NCBI GenBank assembly: GCA_035578905.1
Contig: JAQJVL010000321.1
Coordinates: 988,857 to 1,052,856 of the forward strand
Source: Stictocephala bisonia
Lineage: Eukaryota; Arthropoda; Insecta; Hemiptera; Membracidae
Reading direction: 5' to 3'
DNA length: 64,000 nt
Position numbers and translations under genes: made by a program
Shown here: one piece after another, positions 33,834 to 44,754 of the stretch
Position numbering within the stretch: the stretch's first letter is position 1
How the letters are laid out: the number at the start of each line of letters is the position of its first letter
Notes under the pieces: model-generated
Database searches by the model: none
Seen by the model: the letters and a program-made list of their open reading frames with translations, nothing else
What the model was told of the DNA's origin: nothing

Positions 33834-34168
33834 CTGTGAGAACAATCTAAGACATTCAAGTGGACAAAAGAACAGAACACTAATGTTAGTTACTATTATA
33901 CCAATCAAAAACAAGGTTTTTTTATCCATAAACTTTTTATTATAATTATTAACGTTTAGAGACCAGTGACAAACATTTAAGAGATAACTCACAAGAAGTA
34001 TTTTTTCAATTAAAAAAAAAAAAAAACATATTGACGTAAAAACTATTCACTAAAAGGATAATTTTCTATATTTCTACTCTTTTGTTCCTCAATTCCTAAT
34101 AAAAACCATTCTATAACAAATTCAAATAAATATTACAATAACAATTGGACTAATTTAATTGTACTTAC

Positions 34169-34265
34169 CATGCATCAAAGCCCAATCCTTTGCTTTGTCG
34201 ACTATGTCATTTAACTTTTCTTGAGGTAGAGGCAATGGGATACAAGGTGATAATCTCGCTTCCAT
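34169..34265 (-). CDS. Gss: Glutathione synthetase, exon 1 (start codon)
   Basis: This exon opens the gene. The ATG at 34265-34263 starts MEARLSPCIPLPLPQEKLND and IVDKAKDWALMH, ending in one base before gtaagtac. The W/A-x-x-G-V-x-x-R junction with exon 2 (DWALMHGVCMRSK) matches the N-terminus of animal glutathione synthetases (human ...RALAEGVLLRTS). The 97-bp length, phase and donor are all reproduced in the inverted copy at 54332-54428. The four exons together give about 163 residues of a protein usually near 475-500. The enzyme makes glutathione in the second step of its synthesis and acts as a cytosolic homodimer (family knowledge). Upstream untranslated sequence and any further 5' exon could not be defined. 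Confidence 0.93.
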
Positions 34266-34425
34266 ATTTATCTGAAATTGTAAAGATAAATCATAGAAAC
34301 TAGTCTGAAGATTACGTAAAGGTAGGTTGTTATTCTTTTCATCACTATCTGCTGAACCTTTACTGTCATTGCAGCTAGGGCCACAAATACTTGTTCAATG
34401 TAAACATCTACTTTATTTTTTTTAA

Positions 34426-34580
34426 CACGTTCGCTGTTAAACAAATTTGTATTATTTTCTAAAATGCTAAGCTCTTAGTGAAGAATTGCGTATGGCATTG
34501 AAGCCCATCTCTGATTTGAGACACGAGTACCTGGCGGCCTGCCACTCCGTCTCAGATCTGAGATGTGAGCACTGAGCGTG
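34426..34580. mobile_element. 155-bp TTAA-flanked MITE upstream of Gss exon 1
   Basis: It is bordered by ttaa at 34422-34425 and 34581-34584, with ends cacgttcgctg and, complemented, cacgctcagtg. Copy B has the empty site with a single ttaa (about 54249-54252). It contains the palindrome tctcagatctgaga. The terminal sequence differs from the 660-bp element. A piggyBac-type origin is inferred from the TTAA duplication. Confidence 0.85.
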
Positions 34581-34640
34581 TTAAAGTGGGACTTCCCTTG
34601 GCCCCCTACACTCAGCAGATATTCCGACTGGTCAATAAGT

Positions 34641-35319
34641 TTATATTGACCACCAGAACTCTTGAGTATTCAAAACAGCAATGAGGTTAAAATTCTTTAC
34701 AATATTTGAAAAATGAGGCACAAACTAGCTCTGAGTGCATTATTAACACGCTGCTTACTAAGCTAAATGAATTTGTTTACAAATAACATACATAGGGTCA
34801 GTACAATAGGTGTCCACCAATGATTTAGAATAGAATATCGATTTGATATGTCCACAAACAGTTATTAATTGACTGTCTTATTATTTATGATTTTCATAAA
34901 CCAATTTAAAGACTTTTTCTTACTTGCATTGTTACACTATCATTTCTTAATAATTTTAGAAAAGTACCTCCCCCAACATTTATATTCGTTTTTGACTTAA
35001 CATGTTTAGATATGAACAATATAAAACTTTATGCATCCTTTTTGCATAAAGGCAAATTTCTAACCTAAATAGAGTAAAAAAATAATAAAGTTATATTAAA
35101 AGGTAAATGTTTACTTTATTAACATCAATATTAGGAAAACTGCTATATTTTGTTGTTAGAATTGATAAGAGATAGTCGATTTTAAATCAAGATTTAGTGG
35201 GTACCCTTAGAGGTTTTAACACGATATTAGCTGACAAAAATTGTTTTAATTAAATGCTTGTTTTACATCTAATATTTTTGGGTTGAGTGTATTTTAATGA
35301 ATATAGGACTAATTTGCTA
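34641..35319. other. Region upstream of Gss, nothing recognised
   Basis: AT-rich, outside the inverted duplication. No promoter motif could be supported. Confidence 0.45.
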
Positions 35320-37090
35320 CATCTTCATAGGCCTACTTAGTTTTCAGTATACTATCAAATTACTGTGGCAAATTATAAATGACTTAAATCCAAGTAAACA
35401 AATTAAACTATTTATTTCTATTTCAATAATGACAAGTCATGGATCTTTAGCACAGGAACCAACATCTGTTTCTGGTAATTTCAATACTTGTTTACCCATG
35501 TTATTAATAAGCCTTGTAACTCATCAAGGTCTCCTTCTGTAACGCAAGCTTATCGCGTTTGCCAAAGTGTTGGTCCTTCTTTCTTTCTGTTTCCAGGTTA
35601 TTAGGTCTCTTAAATCTGGCAGTTCGGTTAGTCCGGACGGAATTTCATTAAACACTTAAAAATCATGTCCTGAGCTCCTGACTCACCCTCTCGCTCCCAT
35701 GATTAATGCTTCTTTTGAATCTGATTTATTCTCTCAAACGCTTAAAAAAGCAACTGTCAGGCCTCTGTTAAAAAATAACCCTTACATCTTGAAAATTATA
35801 TCCTGAAAGGAAAACGGGATCCTGAAAATTAAAAGTGTATAGCAATTCTTTCTACCTTCTCTAAAGTAATAGAAAAGCTTTTCCTCTTGTGCTTGGAATC
35901 ATTTTTTAAATCTAGTAATATAATGCAATATAATCTATCCACACCAATTTGGCTTCAGAAGGAAGGTTTTAACATCAGATACTATATTTAATTTTTTATC
36001 TAAAATCACAACTTCACTTAACAATCATGAGCACACGTGTGCCTTGTTTTTAGATCAAAACAAGCCCTTTGATGTTGTTCCTCATAACCTCCTTCTTTCA
36101 GCATCTTAGATTTAGGTGGACAGCTGGTGACTGGATTTTGTCTTTTCTACTTGACTGTAAACAGGCGGTAACTAATCCTTATATTGATGACTAAGGCTTT
36201 CTTTCAAGCATGAATTCTCATGAACTGCGTACTATGATAGGTGTACTACAGGGGTCCATACTTGGACCTGTACTTTTCTCATGTTTATAAATGATATATC
36301 AACTTGTATTACAGGAGGATATTTATGTATATTTACAGACGATATCTTGTTCAGCTTTTCCAATGAAGATAGAAATAAAATAGAGGTAGACATTTTTACA
36401 TAAGGAAATTATTACTTCAATGGCTAAGCAAAAACCAGTTGTTTGTAAATTCTAACAAAACACAACTTACTGAGTTTTACCTTAGGTCTTCTTGCAAACA
36501 GAACTGTTTTGACATCTTCCTCCGTGATTCGGTTCCAAGCCGAGCTATATAGCCCTAATTTTCTGGGACTTCTAATTGATGCCAATTAAAATTTTTACTT
36601 TCATATTGAAAAGGTAGCAAAAAATTTAAGCAGCAGTAATTTTTTTACTTGTTGGTAGATTAGCCACTTTTGAAGATATTAACTCTTTGCTCTTAGCTAT
36701 TATGGTAGTTTTTATCCATGATATGACCTATGCCATTATAATTTGGGAACAAAAAACCACAAGAACAGGATGTCTTCAATATACATAAAAGCCATCAGTA
36801 ATGAGTTTGGTCTTTCAAGATCTCAATCATTTGTTAGTGTTTTTAGACAAAATAACAATTAACCTTTACAAGCTTATACATTGTAGAATGTGCTACATTT
36901 ATTTACAAAAACAAGCATATTTTTCCAGTTTGTAATTTCTCTTCATGAATGATAAGGAATTATGATTTAGTAGTCCCTAGTGTTATGCTGTATCAAAAAT
37001 TTAACATCAAAACTTAATGTTCATGTAATATTTTGACGTTTGTTTATGCAATTCAGTTTGTAACAATAAAATATTTTATTAGACTTGGAT
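35320..37090 (+). mobile_element. Decayed LINE reverse transcriptase, plus strand
   Basis: In order there are LLWQIINDLNPSKQIKLF and SHGSLAQEPTSVSGNFNT (pre-RT linker), IRSLKSGSSVSPDGIS, LTHPLAPMINASFESDLF, LKKATVRPLL, STFSKVIEKLF, HQFGFRRK, ALFLDQNKPFDVVPHN, a GVLQGS.LGPVLF..FINDIS block and LCIFTDDILFSF (catalytic region, FTDD). At least six frameshifts or stops. It ends near an aataaaatatttta polyadenylation-like string at about 37064. Clade uncertain; old. Confidence 0.75.
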
Positions 37091-38351
37091 ATATTTTTAA
37101 TGTTTTTTTTTAGCTAAAGGGTTAAATTTATAGGAAATGTGAGGTAAAGATAATAATAAGGCCTATTGGTTCAATGTTACATTTCAGTAACTTCTATCTT
37201 TATTTTTAAAATTTTCTCACAAGAAAATGATTTCCCCTAGAAAATTGTGTAGTACCTTCAAAGTCATTTGTAGTACCCATTATAAGAGTGTTTTGAGAAA
37301 AAACTTGAAAATCCATAATGAACTATATCTAATAATTACCTCCATTAAAAAATTTAAGTATTTTTGCTTTTTCTGAATTTTGAAAAACCAGTTACATCTC
37401 ATAATTTTCATCACCAGGGGGTAAAAAATAGTATTGTAATTTCAGGGCTTGACCTAGCATAACCAACCTATCCTGGCAACATAACCTCATCCAAAACAGC
37501 ATTTTTACTATGTGATTACACACTTAATAATGGTTCGATTATAAAATCCTTGACATATTCCTGACCAGGACAAATTTAGCAGAATTATGCACAGTTATAT
37601 CTCAAGAGTACACAAAACAAATTTTATTTTTGTAATGTTTGAATCTTTTAAAAATGTCTTTTGAAATTTTTCACTTGACACTTTTGACAAGTCCTCAAGC
37701 ATACCATTATTACAATTCCAGACCTAGACGAAATGTTATTAAAAACTGCATCTGTTGAAAATTAAAAAAAAAAATATTATACTAAATATCAGTACTTGGT
37801 ATAGACCTCCGTCAAATTTTCATATAATTCTTGTAAGATGAATAAAATTAACACCCATACCACTAACCTCTATTTACCAGAATTAAGACTTTCTTGACGT
37901 GTTGTATAGTTTCAGTATAAATAATTAAAAAAAAATTATATATAAACAATCAAAACCAAACAAACATAAATGGTTCTGCTTGATGTCAACTATCAGTATT
38001 TCTCTAATATCTTATCTATCTAACCAAACTATACTGATAAGTGCTAACCAAACCCTAACCAACCAAGGTTGAAGCGTTGAAGGTTATAATAATTAATTAA
38101 GATTTCATTGCAGTTTACTGCCTATTTATTATGGAGTATGGACTATGGAGGTTATGGGCGTTGCTTATTGTCGTCAGTAAGTTTTTTTTCTACATTAGCA
38201 GATATCGATGTATGCATGTATCGATTTATGATTATACAGGGTAATAATTAAGTCTGGATTCCTGCAACTATCACCGTAGTTCAGTTAGAGGTCCAAATAA
38301 CACACAGTAACAATATCAAACAAGATACTGTTAATATATAGGGAGCACGCT
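37091..38351. other. AT-rich, nothing recognised
   Basis: No coding similarity. A short stretch near 38255-38300 (gtagttcagttagaggtcc) recurs near 42155-42180, so it belongs to some dispersed repeat. Confidence 0.45.
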
Positions 38352-38359
38352 GAAGATAA

Positions 38360-39139
38360 TAGAGGTGGGCGTTTCTGTTGTTTTTACGAAATGAAAACGA
38401 ACTGTTTGTTAGTTAAAAACAACTGTTTGGAGAAACAGTTGAAAAGAACAGGTTGTTTTTTTCTCAAAGTGTGGAATGAAACTTGAGAGATGGTCAATTT
38501 GTAAACAAACAGGCCGTTTTTTAACGGCCGATTTATTTAAACATTTATTCATTAAACATTTTTTATATTTACTAAAATAAAAGTGTATACTTATTTGAAT
38601 AATTTTGCAATTCTTTACAATCACCTATAAACCAAATCATTGCAATTTTTAATTATTAATTTCTAATATGGAATGTTAATTACTCATTGATACCATACTA
38701 GGGATTAATAATTATTTATTAGTTTATTATTAGAACGTCAAATACATATATAAATACACAGAACAAATAATAACTTTATTTCAAACCACAAAAATTTCAG
38801 TGCAAACAGTTCGTTTTTAATTGTAGATCCTATATGTTTCACTCACACTAGTATTATGAAAACTGTTCTTACAAACACAAGCGTCCCGAACTGTTTGAAA
38901 ACGAAGGCCAAGGCAAACGACTACCAGCGAACGAACCAGCTCAAAAACAACTGTTCTTTCCAAATATGTTGTAAACAACAGGCGCCGTAGAGAGGAGGGG
39001 AGCATTCAACAGTGTGCAGTGGCAGTGAGTAACAGTGAACAACAAAGAACAGTTTTTTCAGGCTGAGTTAAAACTGTTTGTTCATTTTTTTCAACAAACT
39101 GTTCTTTTCAACAGTTTGGCGTTTTTGTACCCACCTCTA
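38360..39139. mobile_element. hAT-type MITE, copy A, 780 bp
   Basis: The ends tagaggtggg and cccaccta/ctcta are inverted, and the 8-bp target duplication gaagataa is perfect (38352-38359, 39140-39147). Copy B at 42352-43139 is nearly identical. Subterminal regions carry many aactgtt/aacagtt motifs in both orientations, the likely transposase-binding repeats. No transposase. Confidence 0.95.
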
Positions 39140-39181
39140 GAAGATAATCGATAGTGTTTTACATTACCTTATAAAATTAGT

Positions 39182-39510
39182 TTTTTAATTAGCATAATAC
39201 GTGTTGGTACATATACAGTACAAGTAAACGTCACACAACACAAATTTATTACAATATAAGCACAAAATGCACAAATATACTACAATACAAGCACAAAATG
39301 CACAAATATTATGGTGATCGATTTCGGTGAACCATATGGTGATTCGGTGAATCATTCTTTTGTGAATCCCTCTGGTCTGAGGAAGGTGAGCGTGGTTCAC
39401 CGAAATCGATCACCATAATATTTGTGCATTTTGTGCTTGTATTGTAGTATATTTGTGCATTTTGTGCTTATATTGTAATAAATTTGTGTTGTGTGACGTT
39501 TACTTGTACT
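39182..39510 (-). repeat. 118-bp perfect hairpin between 13-bp direct repeats
   Basis: Bases 39217-39334 and 39393-39510 are exact reverse complements around a 58-nt loop. The direct repeat ttataaaattagt flanks the block (39169-39181, 39511-39523). Read on the minus strand the unit ends in aattaaaaaa before the left repeat, so it has the look of a retroposed RNA with a short A tail and target duplication. The arms contain two copies of caca-rich aagcacaaaatgcacaaatat. The transcript would fold into a long, perfectly paired RNA. Confidence 0.9.
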
Positions 39511-39554
39511 TTATAAAATTAGTACTACTTTTCGCAAATAGACTAAACACAATT

Positions 39555-39780
39555 TTTTTTAAGGAAGGCCGATCTTCTTAAGCTTACTCTGCCCATTTCC
39601 CATAGGTTATTGATCTGTGCGAAGAACGTATTCAGACAGAGTAAGGGGGCAAACCAGTTCAGTAGAAGGTGAATATTACTGATAAATCTTCCAGTCTAGG
39701 CTGGATTCAAACCAGCGTTATCCCTAACCCAAGCTCAACGTCCTGACACCTTAAACCGCTAGGCCAACGGCTTACACATG
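39555..39780 (-). mobile_element. tRNA-derived SINE
   Basis: On the minus strand the head holds tggcctagcggtttaaggtg (A box) and ggtttgaatccagcc (B box), spaced as in a tRNA gene. A family-specific body follows (gtctgaatacgttcttcgc, gatcaataacctatggg) and a ttccttaaaaaaaa tail. A diverged relative lies at 55442-55632. Confidence 0.85.
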
Positions 39781-40919
39781 GTAATTAATTGATGCATAAT
39801 TAGAATTAACGCTTAGCATTTATTTAAATACAGTATGTGGTTTCATTCTAGTAATACAAGTTTGTTTTTCATCCATTTGAATAAGCTCAACAAATATTCA
39901 ACATTACAAGCTAAAAACAATAATGCTTTTATTCGAATAGAAAACATACATCAGATTGTAGCTATCATTTTTACCTCTTTCTTTATTTCTCTGTTTGAAT
40001 ACAGGGCTGCACATGAGATAATTTATTTATTATCAACTAAAAACGTACAACAAATCATTAATAGATAAGTTAAAATAGAAGTCATCTTCAAAAACTTAAT
40101 TAATTGAGTAATAGAACTTACTTACCAGGTTTTTTTTAAAGAAATAGCTTGTCAACTGTGTTTACATTTGAAGCATGGCTAATCTACTTCTGTTAAAAAT
40201 TCTTTTATATTACATTCAATTATTGAATTGTAATGTACTGAATTATTTGTTCATTGAACAGAACACTTTGCACATTTATAGGATTGCCAATAGTCCATTT
40301 AGGACTGATGGTAATTTTTGTCTTTGTTTTGTTATTTTTATTTTTTTTTTTAGAATATTTAATACCTTGCTTTCCGGTAGAGATTTATGAGACGAATTTC
40401 ATTTCTTCTTCATTTTAAAAACAAATGAATGCTTTTTGAGGTAAAAGGCCTCAGACGTATAAAAAATTACATGTGACATAGTGAGATTGTTTTAATTATT
40501 ATATTTCAAATATTTGTCCAGTGAAAACTTGAAAATGGAAGGATACATATAATTAGGAGTTTAGTCTGAAGTCTCAATGTTTGGGCTATGGCTTGAACGA
40601 AATCCTTTTAATTAGGCTATATTTTACGAACATTCTTACATTTACAAATATAACCATGCCATAAATACAATCTACTAACATTGATTTGACATTCACAGAA
40701 CTGGTTTTAAACGTTGTAACATTTCTATAAAGTTGTCATTGTGGGCATATTCTGATTGTGAACTGGTTTTCCTTTAGTTTATAGATTGTTCAATTTAATA
40801 TAAGAAGTGGTGATTAATTAGTCAGTATTAGTCTTATTTAATTAAGGACATGTATTTTTATAATAGTCTAGCAGCACAGTGATTTATACAAATTAAAATG
40901 TTGTTCTTTATTTATTTGA
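39781..40919. other. AT-rich, nothing recognised
   Basis: No element ends or coding similarity found. Confidence 0.45.
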
Positions 40920-41461
40920 CTAGGGGACACCCCTGCACGCTTCGCGTGCCAACCCCGACGCTCGCTACGCTCGATACACCTCGGCCTTCGGCCTCGGCAT
41001 GTAACTATTCAATACAAAAATCGGTATATTAACTATATAACGTAAAATTACAATATTACATTTCGGTACAGTATCTCACTCACACTAATTGCTTTGCCAC
41101 CTATTTAGCCTATTTCAAGAGTGTTCATTTCATTTATTTTTGTTTAACAGCTGAAGATTAAACTCATAGTAAAATATTAAATAGTATAAAGTCAAACATT
41201 CAAAATAGACATGTTTCTTTATTTACAAAACAGCTGTTATTAATTTACTAAAATCAACCCAATGTTATCCTTATGGACCAATCTTTTAAGGGTGCTTTAT
41301 ACCCCTTAGGAGTACTTTATCAAGATGAAAATACTTTAGTTGTCCTATTTAAGTTCTAAAGAAACAGTGTACAAAATTTCAGCTCTCTACCTACATGGGA
41401 AGTTGAAGAATTAGTGATGAGTGAGTCAATCAGTGAGGGCTTTGCCTTTTATATATATAGA
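40920..41461 (-). mobile_element. Non-autonomous Helitron, 542 bp
   Basis: On the minus strand it starts A|TCTATATATATAAAAGGC and ends in the hairpin gcacgc-gaa-gcgtgc, then aggggtgtcccCTAG|T. These are the textbook Helitron signs: 5' TC, 3' hairpin plus CTAG, insertion between A and T, no target duplication. It matches 59323-60428 and 60511-61405. No Rep/helicase coding. Confidence 0.92.
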
Positions 41462-42343
41462 TGAAAATAATCAGCTAAAAGAAAAAATAACCGATTGCTT
41501 ATTTTGCTACTTAGTTATGCTACCAGTAGTCAGCTGATAAAACTACACATTAATCTGAATATTTGTCTACTGCACATTTCAGACCCTGGTCCTAGCTTCT
41601 CCTACTGTATTAAAGTTAGGAATAAAAAAATAAAATGTCCTTTGGGCCCAAATTTTAATTTAAAGCTGTAACAATTTAAAATCTTACACTATACTAAAAC
41701 GTATTTGTATCATTATTTAGAACGAGAAACACAATTTTAAAGAAGACAAATTGTACTGTCATTGCCAATATAATAAGAAGTTACTCAAATTACCACATGG
41801 CTGCGCGAAGTACAGGGAGCTTACAGTTTTTCCGCCAGATGCCACTGACTCTTTTTATTAACTAATTTGCATAATTATTTGTATTATTTACTGAACGTAA
41901 TCAAAATTATTGATTTATACGATTAATTTTTATTTAATAATACTTTACAAACTAGAATAAATTGTAGCTTGCTTTAACTGTGGTAAATATAATGATTACA
42001 AAAATTGAAAGCCGGCATTAAAAATAACTATGCATTTATATTAATTGTCGTAGATATTATTAATTATTGTCTTTAGCCACGCATGTTAAGTGTGATCATG
42101 GTGATATAATGGTATATATCACTCAGTAATTTCTGCAGACCTCGACCTGTAACTATTACCTTAGTTCAGTTAGAGGACTATAAGCATTGATATTACCATA
42201 CATAGAGTCAATAGTAAAATTTAAATTTTTTAAAACAAAATAAAATTTATATAGTAACTTGATGTGATTAGTCACTTTTCAAGAGGCTATATGAATTGGA
42301 AAATGTAGTAGTGAATTATTATTCTCAACCATTCATCTGCATT
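41462..42343. other. AT-rich, nothing recognised
   Basis: No recognisable element. The last bases before the hAT-type insertion may belong to the 5' part of the LINE at 43148-46780. Confidence 0.4.
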
Positions 42344-42351
42344 GTTTTTAG

Positions 42352-43139
42352 TAGAGGTGGGCGTTTCTGTTGTTTTTACGAAATAAAAACGAACTGTTTG
42401 TTAGTTAAAAACAACTGTTTGGAGAAACAGTTGAAAAGAACAGGTTGTTTTTTTCTCAAAGTGTGGAATGAAACTTGAGAGATGGTCAATTTGTAAACAA
42501 ACAGGACATACCCTTCGTTTTGTAACGGCCGATTTATTTAAACATTTATTCACTAAACATTTTCTATATTTACTAAATAAAAGTGTATACTTATTTGAAT
42601 AATTTTGCAATTCTTTACAATCACCTATAAACCAAATCATTGCAATTTTTAATTATTAATTTCTAATATGGAATGTTAATTACTCATTGATACCATACTA
42701 GGGATTAATAATTATTTATTAGTTTATTATTAGAACGTCAAATAAATATATAAATACACAGAACAAATAATAACTTTATTTCAAACCACAAAAATTTCAG
42801 TGCAAACAGTTCGTTTTTAATTGTAGATCCTATATGTTTCACTCACACTAGTATTATGAAAACTGTTCTTACAAACACAAGCGTCCCGAACTGTTTGAAA
42901 ACGAAGGCCAAGGCAAACGACTACCAGCGAACGAACCAGCTCAAAAACAACTGTTCTTTCCAAATATGTTGTAAACAACAGGCGCCGTAGAGAGGAGGGG
43001 AGCATTCAACAGTGTGCAGTGGCAGTGAGTAACAGTGAACAACAAAGAACAGTTTTTTCAGGCTGAGTCAAAACTGTTTGTTCATTTTTTTCAACAAACT
43101 GTTCTTTTCAACAGTTTGGCGTTTTTGTACCCACCTCTA
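42352..43139. mobile_element. hAT-type MITE, copy B, 788 bp
   Basis: Same ends as copy A, with perfect 8-bp target duplication gtttttag (42344-42351, 43140-43147). It differs from copy A mainly by a short indel near 42505-42525. Its right border is directly followed by readable LINE ORF1-like sequence, so it may have inserted into a LINE. Confidence 0.95.
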
Positions 43140-43147
43140 GTTTTTAG

Positions 43148-44720
43148 ACCTTATTAGATACGAAGCTTTTCATTTTGACTCTGTTTCAGAATGCAATCAT
43201 TCTGTAGCAGTACAAGTTTTGAATAAACTAAATATTGACATTTCCTGTCTTAAAGAAGTAGAGTGCACACAACAGAAAAACAGTTTTGAATGTTGCATTA
43301 GTGTGCTAACCTATACTAAACTTATAAATGATACTTTTTGTAGTAAAAAGTCTTCTGTTCAACAACCTTTTCTTAACTGGTACCACAGTTTATTGTAAAT
43401 AATAACTATAAGGAGAGTGCCAACGTACAAAATAAAGATATAGTTAGTATGTCTGAACATATTCCTACTGACGATACGTGTATGCTTAATACGAGTGAGT
43501 CATTTGCATATGACAGCCCTCCCTTAGTCGTAAATACTCTAGTTGAAGGTTCCTATTCTAAAAGGGTTTCACCTATTAAGATGACCAAGAAAATAGACGG
43601 TTGGACTGTGATTAAGCCCAAGGCCAAAACAACCGCCAATAAGATTAAAACTAACGCTAAGTCCCTGACGCTTGTAAATAGATTTAATGTTTTAAATCAT
43701 AGTAATGAGGGCTCAGTAATTAATGAGTGTAATGTGCCTCAAGCCAATGAAAAATATTAAAAAAATAAAAATCATAGAGCGAAAGAATTATTTAAAAAAT
43801 TTACAGGAAATAGTTACATTACTGATACATTAAATAAAAATTCAAAAACCCAAACTGAGCAAAGTAATGTGAACACTGTTTGTGATGCCCAAGCTAAAAA
43901 CTCGGAGTCTGACCAAGGGGAGGACATTCCAAATCAAAAAAACATTCGCTTGTTTTCAGATAGTCATGGTAAAATATTAGCTTCCTTACTTGTCTATAAT
44001 CAGCCAACGCTTAAAGTTCGAGGCCATACCATTCCAAATGGGAAAACTTGCCATGTCCTTCGTTCGGCTGTCTCTGAGTTGGAGGAATTGGGCAAAAATG
44101 ATTGTTTGGTGATTATGACGGGCACAAATGACCTTCAATATAATATTAAGAATAACGACATGATTAATCAGATTGAATCTTTTTTGCAGAAACCAACAAG
44201 ATGAAGTGTTTGTATCATGGGCATACCACTTCGGTATGACACTTTGGCTTTTAATAAAAACATTTGCTATCTGAACAATCAATTACAAAACTTGTGTTTG
44301 AAATATGATCATGCCATTTTTATATCAATTTCACATTTTAAAAGGGGTCTATTTACAAGGCATGGTCTTCACTTTAACTTATCGGGTAAGCGGGTGCTGG
44401 TGGAGTTAATCAGTCATGTAATAACATCACACACTCCACAAGCAATAGTTAAACCAAAAACCCATTCCATCCTACAGCAAGTGGGTAAACTTCCTTCACA
44501 TCAAGTAATTAGTAGCAACAAAACCAAAACACTGGACAGATTAAATAACTCTCCAATCTTTGATTCCTCGCACAGTTTTAAATCCAATAATTATAAACAT
44601 AAAAAATATGCTTGTAATCTTGCTAAACATATTTCACAGACAGTAAAGCATTCAAGATATTTCAACAATTCTTCAATGCCTTTTTTAAGCAAACTTCTGC
44701 CTCCAGAAAGACTAGGGTAG
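43148..44720 (+). mobile_element. LINE ORF1 region with SGNH esterase domain
   Basis: Several frames separated by indels. An N-terminal part (43449-43757) has a basic GWTVIKPKAKTTANKIKT segment and VNRFNVLNHS. Next, 43869-44204 holds NIRLFSDSHGKILASLL (block I, S-x-S-H), IPNGKTCHVL, and CLVIMTGTNDLQYNI (block III, G-x-N-D). Then 44217-44720 holds MGIPLRYDTLAFN and FTRHGLHFNLSGKRVL (block V; the Asp of D-x-x-H is replaced). This is the esterase-type ORF1 of CR1/L2-group LINEs. It is a different family from the 9225 element, judged by sequence, but built on the same plan. Confidence 0.78.
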
Positions 44721-44754
44721 CAGAGGTTTCAGAAAAGAATGACCAGAGGGATTC

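Larger units (their letters stand above)
29243..34640 (-). repeat. Inverted duplication, copy A (Gss exons 1-2 and intron 1)
   Basis: Read on the minus strand, this block is homologous to 54190-56690 on the plus strand. Similarity begins upstream of the Gss start codon (gaccagtcggaa, about 34636) and ends about 165 bp downstream of exon 2 (ctataaagag, about 29243). Copy A is longer because it holds a 660-bp MITE, a 1.67-kb insertion, an expanded minisatellite and a 155-bp MITE, all absent from copy B. Confidence 0.9.

Noticed and set aside
33270..33850. Long overlapping open frames with Val-Trp-Val-Gly and Tyr-Gly-Trp-Gly repeats
   Set aside because: They arise in all three forward frames because the 35-bp minisatellite unit has no stop codons; not a gene.
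38817..39005. A 62-aa frame repeated identically at 42817-43005
   Set aside because: Identical only because both lie inside the two near-identical hAT-type MITEs; no protein motif.
39700..39780. tRNA gene suggested by A and B boxes
   Set aside because: No tRNA cloverleaf can be completed; the boxes belong to a tRNA-derived SINE with an A-rich tail.
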